Shown: piece by piece, positions 40,001 to 52,300 of the stretch
Position numbering within the stretch: the stretch's first letter is position 1
Layout: every line of letters begins with the position of its first letter
NCBI RefSeq assembly: GCF_050908995.1
Contig: NC_135122.1
Coordinates: forward strand, 12,130,501 to 12,194,500
Origin: Andrena cerasifolii
Taxonomy: Eukaryota; Arthropoda; Insecta; Hymenoptera; Andrenidae
Length of the DNA: 64,000 bases
Direction: 5' to 3'
The notes under the pieces: generated by a model
Seen by the model: only the letters and a program-made list of their open reading frames with translations
What the model was told of the DNA's origin: nothing
The model's database searches: none
Program-made: the position numbers and the translations under genes

Positions 40001-41935
40001 CCCAGTGAGCAGCAGTTTTGAAGTGTTAACGTACGAGACGCTTTGCCTAACACGATTGCCTCATGTATCTTCGCTGTTTTTAGAGGAACGTATATTTTCG
40101 TCGAACCAAGCGCTAGGCACTAGCGAGGCACCTTGTACATTTGCGATAAATAGAGAGAGGAATTCTCAGACGAAATTTTCAGAATTTCAAGTCCATTTTA
40201 TGCCGCTGCTCGGTTCGGAGGAAGAATAATCAAGATATACGGTCGCGATGTCAAGAATACTTGTAGTAGTATGTTAAGTTTGATAAAGGAAACTGATATT
40301 AGCCGTGCATCCTATTAAACAACGCGATAGCGCGGAGTAACTCGATTTCCTCCCCCGAATATCTGATCGCCCGGGGTATTGTCGGTCCTCATCGTCGAAC
40401 CTCTAATTGCCACGGTCCTCATCTGACACTTGGCTCGCGAAAATACAACAGGTCGCGACACTTGCGAGGATAGAAGACAGATATCCGCGCGAAGGCGAGT
40501 TCGGGCGTTTGTAATTCCGCCCGTGGCTGGACGTTCCAGCTCGTTAGGAAACGAACGTGGCCGAATTCATCGGAGTTTCTCGACAAAGCCTGATCGCGCT
40601 TGGCCGACAACCTTTGCCGCTTCTGCCAAAAGCCGTGAACGAGCGCGATGAAACTCCACCTGGCGAAACTGCATGAACAAGTCGCGCTACAGGCCGCAAC
40701 AAGCTGTCTCAAAACCCGGAGAGAAATTGGCACGTACCGTCGCTTCGTGTCGTCTCGATGCAAAGGGGCTTGCGAACCTTTGCAAACTCTTGCAAAAATC
40801 CCACTGCTGCCCGTCACTCTATAATTTCCATTAACGACAGCGAAAGCATAGGAAATAATTTACATAGCGCGTACAGCACAAAGCAAAACCTAAGCTAAAC
40901 CTTGTGATTCCGAATGGAACGTCAAACTCTCTAATTCAGTTACTTCTGTCAGTCTACCCCCACGTGCCATCCTTACAGCGATGCACATAGTGACACGCAT
41001 GGCCTATATGTTCCCGGACCGTTCTCGAGCCACGTGATCAATACGGGGAAAAAATAATTTTATGTCAAGCGTTGCTTGATATCGTGCTATCAGGCACCGC
41101 GTACACGGTACACAAGAATTTGCAAGCCCTCGGCCACTCGTGATCCCCGCTGCTGGTCGTCATTAACACGCCAACCACTTCAACGCTTTTTTTCACCCCC
41201 GAACCACCACAGCCACCACCCTTCGCCGCGTTCCATAGAGACGCCCGGACACCCGTCCCTCCTTTCGACTTATCTGCTTTCACGCTTCCATTATCTGTCC
41301 ATCTCGTTCTCGCTCACGAACCTGTATTTGGCTGGCTGTTTGTGGGCGGTTGGCTCGTGCTGATTCCGAAGCCTATTGTCTGCGAGGGACACCACTCCCC
41401 GAGAGCCCTTTCGGCCCAGGTACAGGGAGAAGGACGGAGGAGAGGCGACAGGTACGAGAGGAGACCCTACAATTCTTTCTCGACCGCGAGAGCCACGTCT
41501 ACAAGGGTGGTCACGCAAAATCGCCCGGCAATAAAATAGACTTTTGCTGGGTCGACGGAGACGGGTCCTGCTGCTCCCTTTCGCAAGGTGAGAAAACTCC
41601 GCGACAAAAGTAACAGAGATCTCTGCCATTGTCCTTCAACGTTATAGCCTACCGCCCTACGCATCATTCTTGAAAGAGAAAAACAAGGTCAGAGGAGCGT
41701 TTTTCTGGGGTGAACAGGTAAACTACCGTGAGTGAGAAAATACATTTGCGCGGTTTTGAAACAAGGGATCGAAGTCTGTTGTGCATGCTTGAGCACAATG
41801 GAGAACGAAGGTGACCTAGGGATTCTTTTTTTTTAAAACCCTGCTGCTGGGTGGATGACAACTTTTATCTGATAGAGTGCTGACTTTTGATGGATCTTTA
41901 GCTGCAAGGATCGCCAAGCTGGCAATTCTTGTGTT
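34015..41935. other. Long non-coding block, no gene recognised
   Basis: Frames on both strands reach 147 codons without a known domain. Two consecutive minus-strand frames, 38,667-38,431 and 38,425-37,982, are the most protein-like but are out of phase with each other. The second crosses an apparent donor (CACAA then GTAAGA near 38,256). TATAAAAG at 37,638-37,645 on the + strand is followed by TCA initiator-like bases and a GTGAGT at 37,705. Another ATG-plus-donor combination is on the minus strand at 39,199-39,116. None of these is enough to call a gene. Confidence 0.55.
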
Positions 41936-41940
41936 TACGT

Positions 41941-42138
41941 ATTTAAAGTAGAGCTGTTACTTTTTGACCCGTCGAGTACCTGGCTACCCGAAACAACTTC
42001 AAGCAATTGAATGTTTTATTGTCTGTGGTATTGCTTGATGTTAGCCAAAAAAAAATCAAACAATACCACATTCAATGGCTTGAAGTTGTTCCGGGTAGCC
42101 GGGTACCCGACGCGTCAAAAAGTAACAGCACTAATTTA
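41941..42138. mobile_element. Fold-back element with arms of about 90 bp (Tc1/mariner-like MITE?)
   Basis: The left arm from 41,941 and the reverse complement of the right arm ending at 42,138 align over roughly 90 bases with about 90% identity. The shared core is GCTGTTACTTTTTGAC, then CGTCG, GTACC, GGCTACCCG and AACAACTTCAAGC. The left arm has about 12 extra bases (TTTTATTGTCTG) before TGGTATTG. The two arms are joined by a short loop of about 15 bases with an A9 run. TA dinucleotides stand just outside the GAGCTGTTAC and GTAACAGCAC ends, suggesting a Tc1/mariner-type TA target. The palindrome also extends outward through ATTTAAA on both sides. There is no coding capacity. Confidence 0.65.
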
Positions 42139-42139
42139 A

Positions 42140-44665
42140 ATGTAGGCAGAAACTTTAACACAAGATACTATTATCCTCCTAATGGTTAACAGGAACTGCG
42201 TTGTTACGAACTTTTAGAACAAATTTCAAACCTTGTTATTGTATTTCGCGCAGACTTCGCTGCAGCCAACTTCTCGAAATGCATAAACGAAAACAATCGC
42301 TGCCTGGAAATTTGTTTGCGTTCGTTCTCGTGTCATTTGCACGCTCGATTTTCCTAGTTTTTCATTCGGCCAGTGTAAACAGCTGCCACCGTTCCGTGCG
42401 CTAACAGTGTAGCGTGTCGGAAAACAATTTGACCTCGCTGATGGAACAAATTTTCTGTTTCGAGCAACAATACGCCCAGCAAATCAAGCCAGGGGGGGGA
42501 GAAAAAATGAAGTCATCCTTTCGCTTCGTGAAAGCCTTGTGCGGAAAATTCGACAGGCACCGAAACCTAAATTGAAACGTCGACGTACGTATCCGAAGCT
42601 CCTACTATATTCTCTCTATTACGACGAAATCATAGCAGGCTCAAGAGCTAACCAGGAATTTTGGAATAATAGGTCGAATCACGTTCGAGGGTTTCGTCGA
42701 AACGTTATCAATGGAACTTCTAATGTTCCACCGTGACGTCGCGTTCAAATCCCTTTCAGACCCGTAATCTCGTTATCGCGGATGTCCCATTATCGTTAAT
42801 AATCGCCCTCGCAGCTGCGTCTGCGATACAAATCGCACAATAGTCGCTGATACCGGCTTCCCTGTAAATATAATTCGCTGCGCTGTATCTCCCCATTTGC
42901 GGGATGTAAATAACCTCTGTCAAAAGAAAGACTGTGGAGGAGAAAGAATGTACGTTCGACATACAAGTTTGGCCGAAAACTTGGCGCAAGCGGGCAGCGA
43001 GTCCCGCTCTGGAAATCAGCAGCATCGGGGAAATAAATCTGGACGGCAAGTCAGTCGTATGACATATATTAGAGGTCTGCGCATTCGCGAGTTCTTTCGG
43101 AGCGCTCTCCTCCCAAACGAGAGCAAGCCCTGGAAGCTCTTTCCCTCCCATTGTACAGCAGCGAAGCTTCGCTCGTAAGTTCCGACCAAGTTTCGACGGC
43201 ATCAAACAGCAATGGGCCGAAATTCGTGCGATACGATTCAAAAGATATATAACTTCCTTCAGAAAGTGAGCCGCGAGCGAAACTCGCTGCGCATCTACTA
43301 ACTTCCCAACACATTATCAAGATATTAATTGGAACGCAGATAAAGCATAGTTTCGAACAATGCAGATTGGCGCGTTTCAGATTGCTAATGACAAAATTGA
43401 AATTTGTTGCGCGGGGTATAGATAGCTGCGAATAATTACTTAGAATCGATGATAATTTGCTTCGAATTCACCAGGATCCAGCTGAATGCCGAGTGATTTC
43501 ATGGAATACCCTTTTCGTCGGTCATTTGCCTCCCGCTTGTGCTCATTACTTTCCTCTAGCGGAGCTAGATACAGCTCCTCTGATGCGCGACCTAAATATC
43601 CCACAAGCTTGGAAAACTGATCATTCATTTCGTATCTGTATAGAGTCATAGACGCGCTCTCAAATTCTGATTTTCTCTAACCCAAATTTCCAACGCGACA
43701 TAGCTATCAACCGTGAAAACATTCTCCCTGGCAACGTTCGAGCTTTCACAATAATTTTCCACGCATGTAGGAATCATCTGGCCCCGGAACGCATAGACAC
43801 TCAAAATAGGAAAATACGCAGCAAGATTTCGAGGCAATTGAGCTGGATTTTTGTACAACTTTCCTCGTACAAATTATTAGAAAGAAATGCAGAAAAAAGA
43901 AATTCCCTTCGCGATTCAATTCAACCTCCCAAATGGCGCTTTAAACTTCATCAACGCCAAGAAGGAGCGTCGATACGTCGCCGAGACTCAGGTGGCCGTC
44001 GAAAGGGTTAAGTTGCGCTCGTAAAACTTCCGGATGGATTCCTGGAGCGGCGAAAAGTCTGGAAATGGAGATCGCGCGGGTCGCGTGCACCGACTGACCT
44101 CGTTCCCTGCTCGTGACAAGAGAGTCACGTGGCCCGCCCGTTAATTTCGCCCCGTTTCAGGACCCTGAAGGGCTATAGGCGGAATAGTCACTATAGGCAG
44201 ACGCGAGGACACGAAGGACTACGGCATTGCGCGCCCAGGGGATCCCGACGGGAATCCAAAATCGGGCGACCCCTCAAAAGCGAGAAAGAAACGGAAAAGC
44301 GAAGAAGACTTCGCAATTCTGCCATTGGCAGATTAAAGCGACGCCGGTGGTCTTTGATCTCTGGCAAGAAGCAAGAAAAGGCAAGACGAGCGTGAAACGC
44401 GGGCATCCACGGCGCTAGGGGGTGACAAACCCTCCGGAGGATAGCGACTCGCTTTTACTGAAAACCTGCGAGTAACGGCGATCGAGTGAAGGAAGGAAAC
44501 ACGGATGCCTCGGAGCCGAGGGGACGAAGACGAAGAAATGAAAGAAGACAGCGTGGCAAAGACGAAGACTGGGGGGAAAAGGTAGCGCGATCCTATCCAA
44601 GGATACATACTCCAATCAGACGTCGCAGTCTGCGCATAGAGTACAGGAAAGATTCTTTTTGGTTA
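42140..44665. other. Non-coding block, no gene recognised
   Basis: Minus-strand frames at 42,756-43,241 (161 codons), 43,440-43,649 and 43,646-43,858 are not recognised, and the last two are in different phases. A G8 run is at 42,492-42,499 and purine-rich + strand sequence at 44,240-44,585. If the candidate exon to the right is real, this block would be its downstream intron. Confidence 0.5.
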
Positions 44666-44670
44666 CTCAC

Positions 44671-45050
44671 GAAAATGAAGTAAGACGTCCTCATGGTCCC
44701 CGTCGTCGTGGCCGTCGAATCGGCAATGCTGTTGATCCTTGTAGCCTCCTCCTAAGCGCGTACAGTTATCCCTCGCTGCGACACAGCCACTCGGTCTCAC
44801 ACTGTCCCGTGAGCTTTTGTCAAAGATCTTCGGCTTCCCACCGCGTACAGGCTGCGCCCTCCAAGGAAGGTCGCATCGAGGAACCGGTCCAACCCTTTCA
44901 CCGTGTCGAACCACGCCGCGGAGGTGTCTCACATTACATTTACAACGGGCTACACACTTTTCACCCTTCCTCGCGGTGCGCTTTACACATCGCCACTTGA
45001 ACCGTATCTCCCGCCACGTGACTCCAAAGTGCGTTCCAGCGTGATTCGAG
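44671..45050 (-). CDS. Candidate spliced exon carrying a start codon
   Basis: Reading the minus strand, a long T-rich tract ending TTTTCGCAG (AG at 45,052-45,051) is a strong 3' splice site, and GTGAGT at 44,670-44,665 is a consensus 5' splice site, giving a 380-base exon. ATG at 44,694-44,692 has a good start context (GGGACCATGA), is preceded in frame by a TAG near the 5' side, and is followed by eight codons, MRTSYFIF, ending in phase 0 at the donor. That would suit the beginning of a signal peptide completed in a downstream exon. Alternatively a second frame is open through all 126 codons and would encode a basic, cysteine-rich internal exon. An initiator-like TCAGTT lies upstream at 45,106-45,101. 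No downstream exon was identified, and no family is recognised. Confidence 0.3.
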
Positions 45051-45059
45051 CTGCGAAAA

Positions 45060-48000
45060 TAAAAAAAAAAACAAAGAGGAATGCAGGGAGAGCAATTAGA
45101 AACTGAGCACGTAGCCGCGAACTGCGAGACGGTCGGTCGACGTGCGTGCAACGGCCCTCGTGGCGCGTCGACGATTGCCGTCCGATGCGCGAGAATTCGC
45201 GACGATTCAGGGGGTTGCTGCAAGGGTCACACGATAGCACGTGCCCACGATACTGGCCGATGTCGTCCGGCCGAAGTGCGCCGCACGAGTGTCGGCCTTA
45301 ACGTCTCGAAAGCGCTTGACGTTGGCGCCCGTGCGGCCAAGGTGGGGGCTGGAGGGGTTCGCGGAGAAACACAGTCTGCCCTTCCCCTCCTACCCATCTA
45401 ACCAACGCCAACTCCAACCCTCGTTGCACCCCCACCGAAACTCCCTTACTCCGTCCCGCTCTCTGTCTCCGTTTCTCTCGCCCCCTTGTGTACCCACCGA
45501 CCCCGCGACCACCCGCTTCGCGTTGGTGCCGAGGTTGGAATAAAGTGCTGCCGTAGGGGGTGGTTTGGCTGCGCGACCGAGGTGGGGTAAGAGTGGCGAG
45601 AAAGACGGCCACAGGGAACGGCTAGAGGGCCGAAGGGAGACGGCTGAATGTAAGCCGCGAGGTTCTGACGATCACACGCGCCCTACCGTCGAGTTCTCTT
45701 CATGTACGTCCGTGGATGCGTCCCTCTTTACGACGTTCTTAAATATGGCGATTGATGGACCTGGAGGATCGAGGATACGGCGATTGTTCGGGGAAATGAA
45801 GGGTGGTTGCAAGCCTCCGGGGATATGGGCTCGCTATACGAGTTACGCGATGCCATCGGAACACTCCTTCAAGGATTAAGCATGTCCTTGCTTTATATTA
45901 GGAGCTTGAATGATCGGCGTAGCACCGCGAATAATAACCTTTGAATATCAGGATTATTCGCTAGGAATATAAATTTCGCTGTCCTAATTGAATTGGAATT
46001 ATCATCCCCTTTCTATCTACACTTCCAACTGCCCCCACAAAGTGACCCAATTGCATCTTCGTTCCTCCGTAATCGAGGCCAATTTACATTCCCGTAAAAA
46101 CGGAAGGAGGCTACGTTGGATTAAACGAGCCGTTCGGGATCCGTGTTCAGTACGTATTGACATTAGCGACAGGTGGACTAGAAAAAGCGGCTGTAAACAT
46201 ACCGGGGGTGGCGTGTTTTTCCGCGTCGCATAACGGGCAGAGTTTTATAGCTCGACGAATTTCCTGATTTACCAAGGAAATATCTTTTGTGAAGCTAGCC
46301 AGGGGGGGGGGGAGGAAAGATGGATTCCGGTGACGGAGATTGAAGCTGCACCGATGGAGATTTATCGACGTTGAAAATCCAACGGGGGTAGGTAGCATCG
46401 GTATCCGGGACTATTATTTGAAAGCTTGTCAATGCGTCAAAAAATCGGTCAGCACAGAAATGATTACTGTCGTGTACCGCGGTGCGTTCGTTGTTTGATG
46501 AACGTTAATCGAAACGTTGACCCGGTTCACGTGTGCGTGTGTGTGTCCGCTTGTTTATGCGCACGTGTGCGTGACCGCGCACGGAAGCGCTCATCGAATC
46601 GAACGTCTATTTGTTCTACGTGCACACCGCGTACATGAGAAATGATGCGTGCGACCTCGGGCCATCGGCATTCCATCGTCACAACGTATTGAATTCTTCA
46701 ACGTTTTTTTTTTGTATTTTTCTGACAAATTATACTTGGTAACACAAACTACAGCGTTGAACGCACCCACTATCTTTACATAACCAACTCAACCAACCAC
46801 CCTATTCTCCGCACCCCTTTTTTTCACGGTTAAATGGCCACCGTTGAGGAGTTTTCCACGGCTTATCGGGTTTTCGTAAGTTCCTCCTGTATTGGCAAGA
46901 GTGTTTATGCCTAATTTGTTAAAGACCCCGACACTCGAAAATATTGAGAATAAACATTGCTGGAAGCGATTCGAGCGTCACCCATTCGAAGAGCTTTTCC
47001 TTAGCAAGCTACCCAATATGTACTTTAAATCGTATCTGTTTCTGGGGATTGCTTATTCCCAATAATTTTCAATCACCGTACGAATTTCTATAGCTTTCCT
47101 ATCTGGAAATAACCGTGCGCCGTTTGTCCAAGAGAAGAAGAGGTCTTTTCGATCGCATCGATGCGCGTTGTTCAGAACTGCCCCGAACCGATAGGTATAA
47201 CGCATGCTCAAGTTTCCACAGGACGTGTGCTCGATACAAGGCAAGGTCGCGTACGACACACCGGTACATCCGTATACCACTTCGGATAAGCCGTATTCGG
47301 ACGATCGCCGTTTTAGATAAACGCGGTATCCGGATAAACTGGATCCCTCCGCGTCTCGAACCGAACGCGCACTTTGTGCGACGCTCGTTCCGACGTTTTT
47401 TCGTCGCTCTCTCTTATTACGAGGGGACATCTGCTCGGACGAATAAGGAAACCGTCACGATAGACACGCAGAAAGTTCAACTTTCTTCCCACGATTTCAA
47501 CGATCATACTCATTGCTCGGTGATAGATTCCCACAGCTTTGAGCCATGAAAATGCACAATTGCGTTAAGATTTGTAGACGGAGAGGCAGATGTCCATATT
47601 GCTGAGACGTTTGCACAGAAGGTATACAATTTTTACAGACCAATTTCTTGTAAAACCGTCTTTCTCTTCCCGCTATATTTATTCCGATGAAAAGCTGCGT
47701 GTCACGGGCCGCGAATCCCAGTAACGGGGAAATGGAAAAGCGAATATTCAGGATGGCACGCCGGGCAACGACGAAGACAGAGAAGTTCCAGCGAGGGGCG
47801 GAATCTTGGCGTTAAAACTGCCTCGAAGTTTATTATTTCGGGGTGAAAAAGTTTTCCATTAATTTCTGAAGGGGGAGGAAGGAAATCAGAAAGTTTCGGA
47901 GTAGCTCCAATTATCGAATAAAAATGAAAATCTCATTATACAGGCTTCTCCCGCTGCAACGTTTAATAATATCAAACTTTGCGGAACTTCTCTTTTTTTC

Positions 48001-48985
48001 TACCAGAAATTACCTCGTTACACGAGGGGAGCGCGTGCAATTAGCGATAGCGGGGGAGGCGTGCACGCGAGAATTCGAGAACGGAAAACAACGAAGCTCG
48101 TCCATTCTTGTTTCGATTCGCACGAACGGTGGGCCCATCATTGTCGAGCAGAAGACAGTGTTTATTATCGACAATCGAGCTCGAATTAAAATTCGCCGAT
48201 TTCTGCTTGGCAAACGTTGGGCCGTTTGCGTAACCGTTTCGCTCTTGGAATCAGTTCAAAAAGTAAATGGAAAGTCCTTCGCAACGTTTGAATATTCGCG
48301 AGAAACAGAACCAATGAAAAATAATGCAGTTTCCTTTCGGCTGCGTACGATCCGCTGGCAGGAACGTGTGTGCGGCGCACAAATAAATGTGTCCACGCTT
48401 TAGGCGCGACATTGATTTTTCTAGGAGCGAAGGGAGGGCTTAGCCTCGCGCGAGCGATGCAAACCGAATTCTACGTCGAAGCCTTGCCCCGCGAGTTGCA
48501 CGCGCGTATAACCGCGCGCGTATGGCCGTGTCCCCTATGCAACTTCAAGCGGCTGTTTCGCGACGGATGAAAGCAGAATCCAGTGGCACGGTTTATTTTG
48601 TCCTGGCTAGGCGCACCAGCTACCTGCATCCTTTTTCCCCTCTCCTTTATGTTTATCCGCGTACGTAGTCGGAGAAATGGACGCGCGACGGTACACGCGT
48701 TACCTGTCCGCGTTATTCGCCTCTGCTCGAGTGCAAAATAAAACATCACGGCCGCTGGCAGAGAATTCGCGAAGAGACGGAAGATGAACGAGAAATTATG
48801 TCAATGTCGACTGGCGTTTTTCGGGGTTCGCAGGTTCCAGGGCGAAGCGCGATGTGTCTGATGAGAATGTAGTCCAAAGAGAAACAAGGAAATGGAGTGA
48901 TTAGTAAGCTGATTGCGAGCCATAGATTGAATTTTCTATCGACTATTCTGCACCTCTGCAAAGTCTGCGAATCATTCTTTTAGTT
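45060..48985. other. Non-coding block, no gene recognised
   Basis: The CpG-rich stretch at 45,100-45,700 lies upstream of the candidate minus-strand exon and includes a pyrimidine-rich + strand tract at 45,400-45,490. A G11 run is at 46,312-46,322. Open frames such as + 47,115-47,549 and + 47,924-48,403 have no recognised domain and are overlapped by antisense frames. Confidence 0.55.
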
Positions 48986-48990
48986 ATTAA

Positions 48991-49305
48991 CCCTCTAGTG
49001 CATAAAATTTTAATTCAGTTGGAAAAATTAGACTAGTCTAATTCGGGGATGAAAAGACCAAATCCGATGTCTGTTTTCAATTTGGAGAACGTCTGGGCTC
49101 CCCAGAGCAGCCTTCTGTGTCACCGCCTTAAGGCGTGATCATGTAGCAAGTACAAAAAATGTAGTGTTTTTTTATATAAAATAAATACTTTATTTTTAAT
49201 GAAAAACTTTGAAAAATGTTCAAAGAATTCTGAAAAAAAATTATGGGCGCCCAACTCCTGGATTAAACAGGTGCCCGCCTTAAGGCAGGCGTATGCACTA
49301 GAGGA
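48991..49305. mobile_element. piggyBac-like MITE with TTAA target-site duplication (315 bp)
   Basis: The left terminus CCCTCTAGTGCAT (48,991-49,003) and the reverse complement of the right terminus TCCTCTAGTGCAT (49,305-49,293) agree at 12 of 13 bases. TTAA stands immediately outside each end, at 48,987-48,990 and 49,306-49,309. A TTAA duplication and a short CCY-starting inverted repeat are typical of piggyBac-type elements. Inside are two palindromes centred on TTAA: CGCCTTAAGGCG at 49,124-49,135 and GCCTTAAGGC at 49,277-49,286. The AT-rich interior has no transposase coding capacity, so it would have been mobilised by an enzyme encoded elsewhere. Confidence 0.75.
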
Positions 49306-49314
49306 TTAAACTCT

Positions 49315-52300
49315 CACACAAATAGATGAATACCACCTCCGAAATATCCCACTTGACTACCCCTCGAACCATCAACGCAGAACCGTCTAAAATCTACAAT
49401 TCTCGCGTCACCCTCGCCGGCATTCATCGCCATTCAAGCCGTCATCGTCGTTCGCCGCGTACACGGGGGGGGGGGGGTGGACAAGGACCCCCCTCTTCTT
49501 TCCCGCGTACGAATATAAAATTCTTCAGTCGCCAATAACAAAACGTCCCAGCCTGCCGCCCGTATTTCCGTCACGGTAAAATCCATCGACGATTTCTCAG
49601 CCGTCCCCGTTGTTCCCTGACGCGGGATCCTCGCGGGCACGAATCGATTGTCCTTGCGCGGGGGCGGGGGTGGAAAATTGATGCGGCCGTGGCGCGGGAG
49701 GACGGGAAGAATTCGCGACAAGCTAGACGACTTCTCTCCCGTAGACGTCGGGCCAGACCGCACGCGCGAATTTTCTGACAAATCGCGGCCCGGAAACCGT
49801 GATTTTAAAATGCAGCTGTTCGCGCACGTGCGCCGCATAAACGGCGACATTATACGCGACAAGGGTTGGCCGTGTGTGTCTTCTGTTCCGCGGTGCATAA
49901 AGCTACCAGGGGGCACGCGTGCCTCGGGTTTCGTACGTGAAACCAGCGGTGTGTCGCGCGCGAGACGCGACCGTGTGCAGGAACAAGCAGACGACACGGT
50001 CTATTGTTCATTGTGCCGCGATGGAAGCGCGCTCCAGGTCCCTCGTAAAAGGCCAGGCCCGCTCGCCTAACTGAATTTCCGCAGGTGATTTCGCTGAGCG
50101 CGAAACAGCTATAAAGATACAGAGCCACTTCTGTGCCCTGCAACAGCCAGATGCCTGAGACGTTTTGCAACGAGCAGAAGATAGAGGGGCCCGCTAAAGG
50201 CAAGTCAAACAGTGACCCTCTTTTGCAAAATTCACGTTTACCGCAAGGAGGGGAGATTGGAGAGCGCGATGGTACTTTCCTGGGCAATCTTCCCCGACGT
50301 CGATGCGGCGCGGCTAACATTTCGGATGCGTGGTCATAGTTTCAATGAAGTGGAGTGTTTACGTTGGAATCTTCGACCAGTCTTAGCTTTTTAACTCTGA
50401 CAAAGGTCGAGGGGAAACATTTTCTCCGCCCATTTTTTACAAGAACGTCACTCACGCAAGATCTGCAGGAGCTTATTTCGAATTCTAATCTCTATTGTAC
50501 TTGAATTTTTCGCAACCGCTCCAGCCATCGTAGCCACCGAGAAGATTCTCAGAGACCGATCAAGGATCATCTAGATATGAAACTAAAAAAGCCAGCAAGA
50601 GGGAGGCTGTAAAACGATTTCCGAGGGCGTCTCATAGAAACAGAAGTTAGCGTTCCTGGTCCCGGGCTATACGCGCGTTTATTTCCTTGGAGAAAAATGG
50701 TGGAAACGTGGCGGTGCAGAAGACTATACTCCATAACGGGAACACGAGGCGTTCCCCGGCCGTTCGTAGGAATCTACTTGACGATGAAAAGGATTTCAAG
50801 AACTCTCTTTTTTTTATCCACGTCAAAAATTAATTTCCACTGCCATTAAGCCCCGCTTTAGATTGAAAGAATGAACGGGGGTGGTCTTTTTTCCTATTCA
50901 CGGGAACGTTTGACCGATTTGAGCCGTGAACATTGAAGCTGACGGCTTTTCATCGGGGGGGGGGGGCGTAACAACGACGAGAGAATATGAGATTTAAAAA
51001 CGGGGCCGCGATGGACGAAAATTTGATAATGCACGCCTCGGCTCCGCGGCGCGCGTGCCCGCGACGATGAAGCTCGAGCATTCGCGCATAAGTCGATCAG
51101 ACGCGCAAGCTACTTCCCTCCTTAATTACATACTGCTGTTCCTACTTCAACCGGCACAATCATGAATTTCAGATTAGACCAGAGCCGACTTGTACACCGG
51201 CTTCTCGAACATCGAGCCGACGGCTTTTGCGAGTCCGCGCGTCCTTTCGAGCGGACCGATACGTCGATAATTAAAAGTCGAACATCGGCGACGATGCCGG
51301 TCGAGCGGGATATATAATCGACGACGTTAAAGATCCGTGACAAACAGGGGATGGAGAGAAGCAACGACTGAATGCTAATATCGCGGCATAATTGAATTTA
51401 CAATAGGTAGAAGCTTTCCATTCGTTTCGCATTCAAAGCTGTTTAATCGTTTAAGACGAGTCGCCCTGGCGTACGGGCCACCGGATGAAAACAGAAAAGA
51501 GATGAAGAAAAAACTAAAAGTGGGAGAGAGTGGTACAGATACCGAGGCACGCCGATTAGTTTCCGGGGTTAAAGACCCGACTGGTCTCAGAGAGTTCCCT
51601 TCGTTAGCAGAATCCGTAATAAAGGACGTCTTTTTTGCATTGAAAGCGTTTACTGTTGCCTCAGCTAGTCTCCCTGAAAGCCTGAGACCCACTTACGCGG
51701 CGAGACCCTTGAATTCGCTAATTAACGTGGCTGAGTCATGATGTCACCCGTCAGGTATACACGCGCTCTTGTAAAGGTCACGTCCAGCAGTGTGAAACAC
51801 TTGACCGACACACCACGTCCAGGGCATTATTCTCGGCCGAGCTTTTCCACGTTCCCTTTGGTGTATCCTACGTTTCAGGTTGGCGCGCGGAGCAAGGGTA
51901 CCAACAAGGCTACTGCAGACGATCGTAAAGCATACAACAGGCCGCGCCAAGCAACTCCAGACACCGTCGTATTTCTGGTTTCTCCAGCCGCGAACGCTTA
52001 GGCGTTCACCTTAATTCGTTCGTGCTCTAGCCGCCGAGCGTTGGTACCCGCGGAGACTCATCCAGCCGCGTCCCGTGCTTGTCTGAAGCGCTCCGTGGTC
52101 GTGGAACTTCTACCGAGTGCGAACCGCGGGGCTGTTGCCAAAAGTGACGCGTTACTTTCGCGCGGAACAATGGTCGGGCACGGGGACGATGGCTTTGCTT
52201 TGTTGAGCGCTGGATCCCTGCGCGAATCTTTCTGATTCTGGTCTTTGACTTGGAATCAGGGTAACTTTGGGAATAGCAATTCTTCAATTGAAAATTGATG

